Source of the DNA: Spartobacteria bacterium UBA695
GTDB lineage: Bacteria > Verrucomicrobiota > Verrucomicrobiia > Chthoniobacterales > Chthoniobacteraceae
Length of the DNA: 64,000 nt
Assembly (NCBI GenBank): GCA_002298145.1
Contig: DBMP01000013.1
Span: forward strand, 186,001-250,000
Direction: 5' to 3'
Position numbers and translations under genes: made by a program. The notes beneath the pieces are model-generated. The model saw only the letters and a list, made by a program, of their open reading frames with translations. It ran no database searches and was not told the DNA's origin. Shown piece after piece: positions 63,202 through 64,000 of the stretch (positions are counted from its first letter, which is position 1; the number at the start of each line of letters is the position of its first letter).

Positions 63202-64000
63202 ATGATCACAACACTCTCCCATTCTCATTTTCATACCACAATGGCAGCTCTCCCTATTAATTCTTGGTATCAGCGATGCTTTCGCCGTCTGCTGGTCGAC
63301 ATGCACATTCCGGACTGGGATGAACGCTTTTTGAGCCAGCTTAATTCCGATGACTATGCGCGGACGATCCAGAGCGGAAAGATCACTAGTACGATGCTCT
63401 ATTGCAATTCGCACGTGGGCCTCGCGCTGTATCCGTCAAAGGTAGGGCCGATTCATGCCGCGCTCAGAAAAGGGGGCTTTGTCGGGGAGGTGCTAAATCA
63501 TTGCCATCAAAATGGCGTTGCGGTGGTGGCTTATTATAGCGCCATATATAACAACGCGCTTTTTTTGGAAAATCCAGACTGGCGCATTCAGCCCAAGGGC
63601 GGCGAGACGATTTATGATGCGAGCCGTTACGGGGTTTGTTGCCCCAATTCACCTTACCGTAATTTCGCCGTGGCCCAAACGGAGGAAATCTGCCGCGAAT
63701 ACCCGTTTGACGGCATTTTCTTCGATATGCTTTTCTGGCCGTACATTTGCTACTGCCCTCATTGCCGTAAGCGATTCAAAGAAGAGGAAGGCAAGGATCT
63801 CCCCACGACGATTGATTGGAATAACCCCACGTGGATGGCGTTCCAGCATGCCCGCGAGCGCTGGATGAGTGAAATGGCGGCGCTTCTAACAGACGCGGTG
63901 CGCCGCACGCGCCCTTCGATGACGGTGACGCATCAGATGAGCCCCGTATTGCATGACTGGCGTTTCGGAATGCCGTTTTCGCTGACGGATCATTGCGACT
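63202..64000 (+). CDS. Glycoside hydrolase-like protein (3' end outside window)
   Basis: The frame is open from the ATG at 63202, with GGAGG 5-10 bp upstream, to the end of the window (266 residues seen). There is no signal peptide in the first residues (MITTLSHSHFHTTMAALP); an ATG at 63241 is in the same frame. RRLLVDMHIPDWDERFL and DGIFFDMLFWPYICYCPHCR, with an Asp at a strand end and a Cys-rich insert, are typical of putative glycosidases related to GH29 or GH42 that carry a trimerisation domain. The substrate is unknown. It is divergent from the AraC-type regulator. Confidence 0.75.
   Translation, partial: MITTLSHSHFHTTMAALPINSWYQRCFRRLLVDMHIPDWDERFLSQLNSDDYARTIQSGKITSTMLYCNSHVGLALYPSKVGPIHAALRKGGFVGEVLNHCHQNGVAVVAYYSAIYNNALFLENPDWRIQPKGGETIYDASRYGVCCPNSPYRNFAVAQTEEICREYPFDGIFFDMLFWPYICYCPHCRKRFKEEEGKDLPTTIDWNNPTWMAFQHARERWMSEMAALLTDAVRRTRPSMTVTHQMSPVLHDWRFGMPFSLTDHCD

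Overview
The window looks like a chromosomal segment of a member of the Verrucomicrobiota. The support is a Verru_Chthon pseudopilin cassette (proteins D, B and C, plus the end of a probable protein A), a Minf_1886-type protein typical of Verrucomicrobia and Planctomycetes, and a dense set of secreted polysaccharide-degrading enzymes. I can read the genes and motifs but have run no database search, so genus-level placement is not possible.

Layout. (1) 1-16.8 kb is an accessory carbohydrate-utilisation region with visibly lower G+C. It holds the tail of a Verru_Chthon A-like gene, a four-gene minus-strand operon of secreted glycosidase/esterase genes, two paralogous LacI-family regulators, the pseudopilin genes D-B-C and a GH78-like alpha-L-rhamnosidase. 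It ends in a decayed tyrosine integrase and a tRNA 3'-end fragment with a terminator, which looks like the edge of an old integrated element. (2) 16.9-62.0 kb is G+C-rich and mostly housekeeping: a hybrid histidine kinase with response regulator, OGG-type glycosylase, rlmN, clpB, hemolysin III, secG, an OppA-like lipoprotein, phoH with an HD phosphohydrolase, tRNA-Cys, L,D-transpeptidases, a cyclopropane synthase-like methyltransferase and an MbfA-type ferritin/VIT1 fusion. A vitamin B12 uptake locus (cobalamin riboswitch, btuB, btuF, btuC, btuD) follows, then asd, a cardiolipin synthase-like enzyme, infA, a tannase-like esterase, an MMPL exporter with LolA, fabF, an NlpC/P60 protein and an M16 peptidase. 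(3) 62.2-64.0 kb drops in G+C again and carries an AraC-family regulator divergent from a secreted-sugar-type glycosidase gene cut by the window end.

The most interesting system is in region 1. A perfect 12-bp palindrome, TGGAACGTTCCA, occurs twice exactly and once with one change. In two cases it lies inside the 17-bp spacer of a recognisable sigma70-type promoter: one drives the glycosidase operon, the other drives the pseudopilin cassette. The third copy sits between the second lacI gene and the rhamnosidase gene. The arrangement lacI - operator - glycoside hydrolase is therefore present twice, and the same operator also ties in the pseudopilins. I infer a LacI-controlled regulon coupling a pseudopilus-like surface apparatus to degradation of a specific, probably rhamnose-containing, polysaccharide.

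The core also carries several structured repeats: long imperfect palindromes at three convergent gene ends and a nested four-hairpin palindrome at 27.5 kb.
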